Shown one piece after another: positions 63,391 through 64,000 of a stretch of DNA of 64,000 nucleotides. Source of the DNA: Paenibacillus taichungensis (GTDB taxonomy: Bacteria; Bacillota; Bacilli; Paenibacillales; Paenibacillaceae); contig NZ_QEVW01000009.1 of assembly GCF_003287275.1 (NCBI RefSeq), positions 1 to 64,000 on the forward strand. Direction: 5' to 3'. Made by a program: the position numbers and the translations under genes. Positions within the stretch are counted from its first letter, which is position 1, and the number at the start of each line of letters is the position of its first letter. The notes under the pieces are model-generated. The model ran no database searches. It was not told the origin of the DNA and saw only the letters and a list, made by a program, of their open reading frames with translations.

Positions 63391-64000
63391 ATGCGGATTT
63401 TGCACACAGGGGACTGGCATCTGGGGAAAACGCTGGAGGGACGGAGCCGGCTGCGAGAGCAGGAGGATTTTGTGGATGAGCTTGTTAGACTCGCGGATGA
63501 GCAGCAGGCAGATGCCATATTGATGGCTGGAGACGTGTACGATTCTGTAAATCCACCTGCATCGGCGGAACAGCTTTTTTATGAGGCTGCGGCGCGTCTG
63601 ACAGAACAAGGGAGACCACTTGTGGTGATTGCCGGGAACCATGATCAGCCGGAGCGAGTGGCTTCGGTGACCCCGCTTGTGAACAGACAGGGAATTACAC
63701 TTGTAGGCATGCCTACTTCAGAAGCAGTTACGATCCATGCCAAGCGAACGGGAGAGACTGCGCAGATTGCTGCATTGCCATATCCCTCGGAAGCGAGACT
63801 GAACGAATTGCTGACAACGGATGGGGATGAGAATGTGCTTCGCCAGGCTTACAGTCGCCGGGTCGGCATGTTAATGCAGCGTTTGGCTGCTTCTTTTCGT
63901 GCGGATACGGTGAATTTGGCAATGAGTCATATTTATGTTCTGGGCGGAGTGGAAAGTGATTCGGAACGTCCCATTCAGGTAGGGGGCGCCTATACGGTTG
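63391..64000 (+). CDS. sbcD: Exonuclease subunit SbcD (5' part, cut by window end)
   Basis: The first 203 codons of an SbcD/Mre11 nuclease, which with SbcC opens DNA hairpins and protein-blocked ends. The phosphoesterase motifs are HTGDWHLGK, MAGDVYDS, IAGNHDQPER and MSHIYVLGG. ATG 63391 follows GAGAGGGG. The same orientation and short gap suggest an addB-addA-sbcD operon. The gene runs past the window, so its C-terminal part is not seen. Confidence 0.95.
   Translation, partial: MRILHTGDWHLGKTLEGRSRLREQEDFVDELVRLADEQQADAILMAGDVYDSVNPPASAEQLFYEAAARLTEQGRPLVVIAGNHDQPERVASVTPLVNRQGITLVGMPTSEAVTIHAKRTGETAQIAALPYPSEARLNELLTTDGDENVLRQAYSRRVGMLMQRLAASFRADTVNLAMSHIYVLGGVESDSERPIQVGGAYTV

Overview
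The window is chromosomal DNA of a spore-forming, low-to-mid-GC Firmicute, most probably a Paenibacillus. The evidence is spore genes (spoVAC-AD-AE, gpr, spoIIP, a yqxA-like gene), an HrcA/CIRCE heat-shock operon, a leucine T-box leader, AddAB rather than RecBCD, strong AGGAGG ribosome binding sites with frequent TTG/GTG starts, and an extended block syntenic with the Bacillus yqeG-to-yqeV region. I saw no tRNA, rRNA, CRISPR array, prophage or insertion sequence.

Layout. 1-3850: leftward nitrite operon nirB-nirD-FNT channel, with an Fnr/Crp-like box centred about 41.5 bp upstream of the inferred transcription start. 4060-7012: a membrane hydrolase-like gene, a small leftward unit with a good sigma-K promoter (a 105-aa unknown and a 40-aa membrane peptide), an M42 aminopeptidase and a 27-aa membrane peptide. 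7202-9072: spoVAC-spoVAD-spoVAE. 9280-13697: MoxR ATPase / DUF58 / transglutaminase trio. 13807-20272: yqeG, yqeH, aroE, yhbY, nadD, yqeK, rsfS, cvfB, yqeM. 20462-25125: a kinase-like gene with an upstream overlapping small ORF, T-box plus leuS, comER. 25312-29524: comEA, comEB, comEC. 29552-32600: small unknown genes and an ECF sigma/anti-sigma pair. 32859-39324: holA, rpsT, gpr, spoIIP, yqxA-like, lepA. 39506-46435: hemW, an acetyltransferase, hrcA-grpE-dnaK-dnaJ. 46589-47742: two related small proteins flanking a YfhD-like protein. 47905-52352: prmA, an M50 protease, rsmE, mtaB, a Nudix hydrolase. 52406-55304: a Na/Pi cotransporter-like gene and an rRNA methyltransferase-like gene. 55500-64000: addB, addA and the 5' part of sbcD.

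Functionally the window combines ribosome assembly and translation quality genes (yqeH, yhbY, rsfS, rpsT, lepA, prmA, rsmE, mtaB, leuS), DNA uptake and repair (comEA/EB/EC, holA, addAB, sbcD), sporulation and germination, and chaperones.

The most interesting unexplained signal is a roughly 150-bp repeat present in three full copies (16385-16533, 46989-47135, 53652-53806) plus one truncated copy (53573-53630). All copies lie in the same orientation, and each full copy sits 43-122 bp before a gene. They fold into one long hairpin whose stems show compensatory base changes between copies, so this looks like a conserved structured RNA or a hairpin-type mobile repeat. I do not recognise it. Other points are a perfect inverted repeat over the lepA -35 box, a 24-bp direct repeat after lepA, several peptides under 60 aa, and a strong unused Shine-Dalgarno sequence upstream of the kinase-like gene. 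All calls come from reading the sequence; no database search was run.
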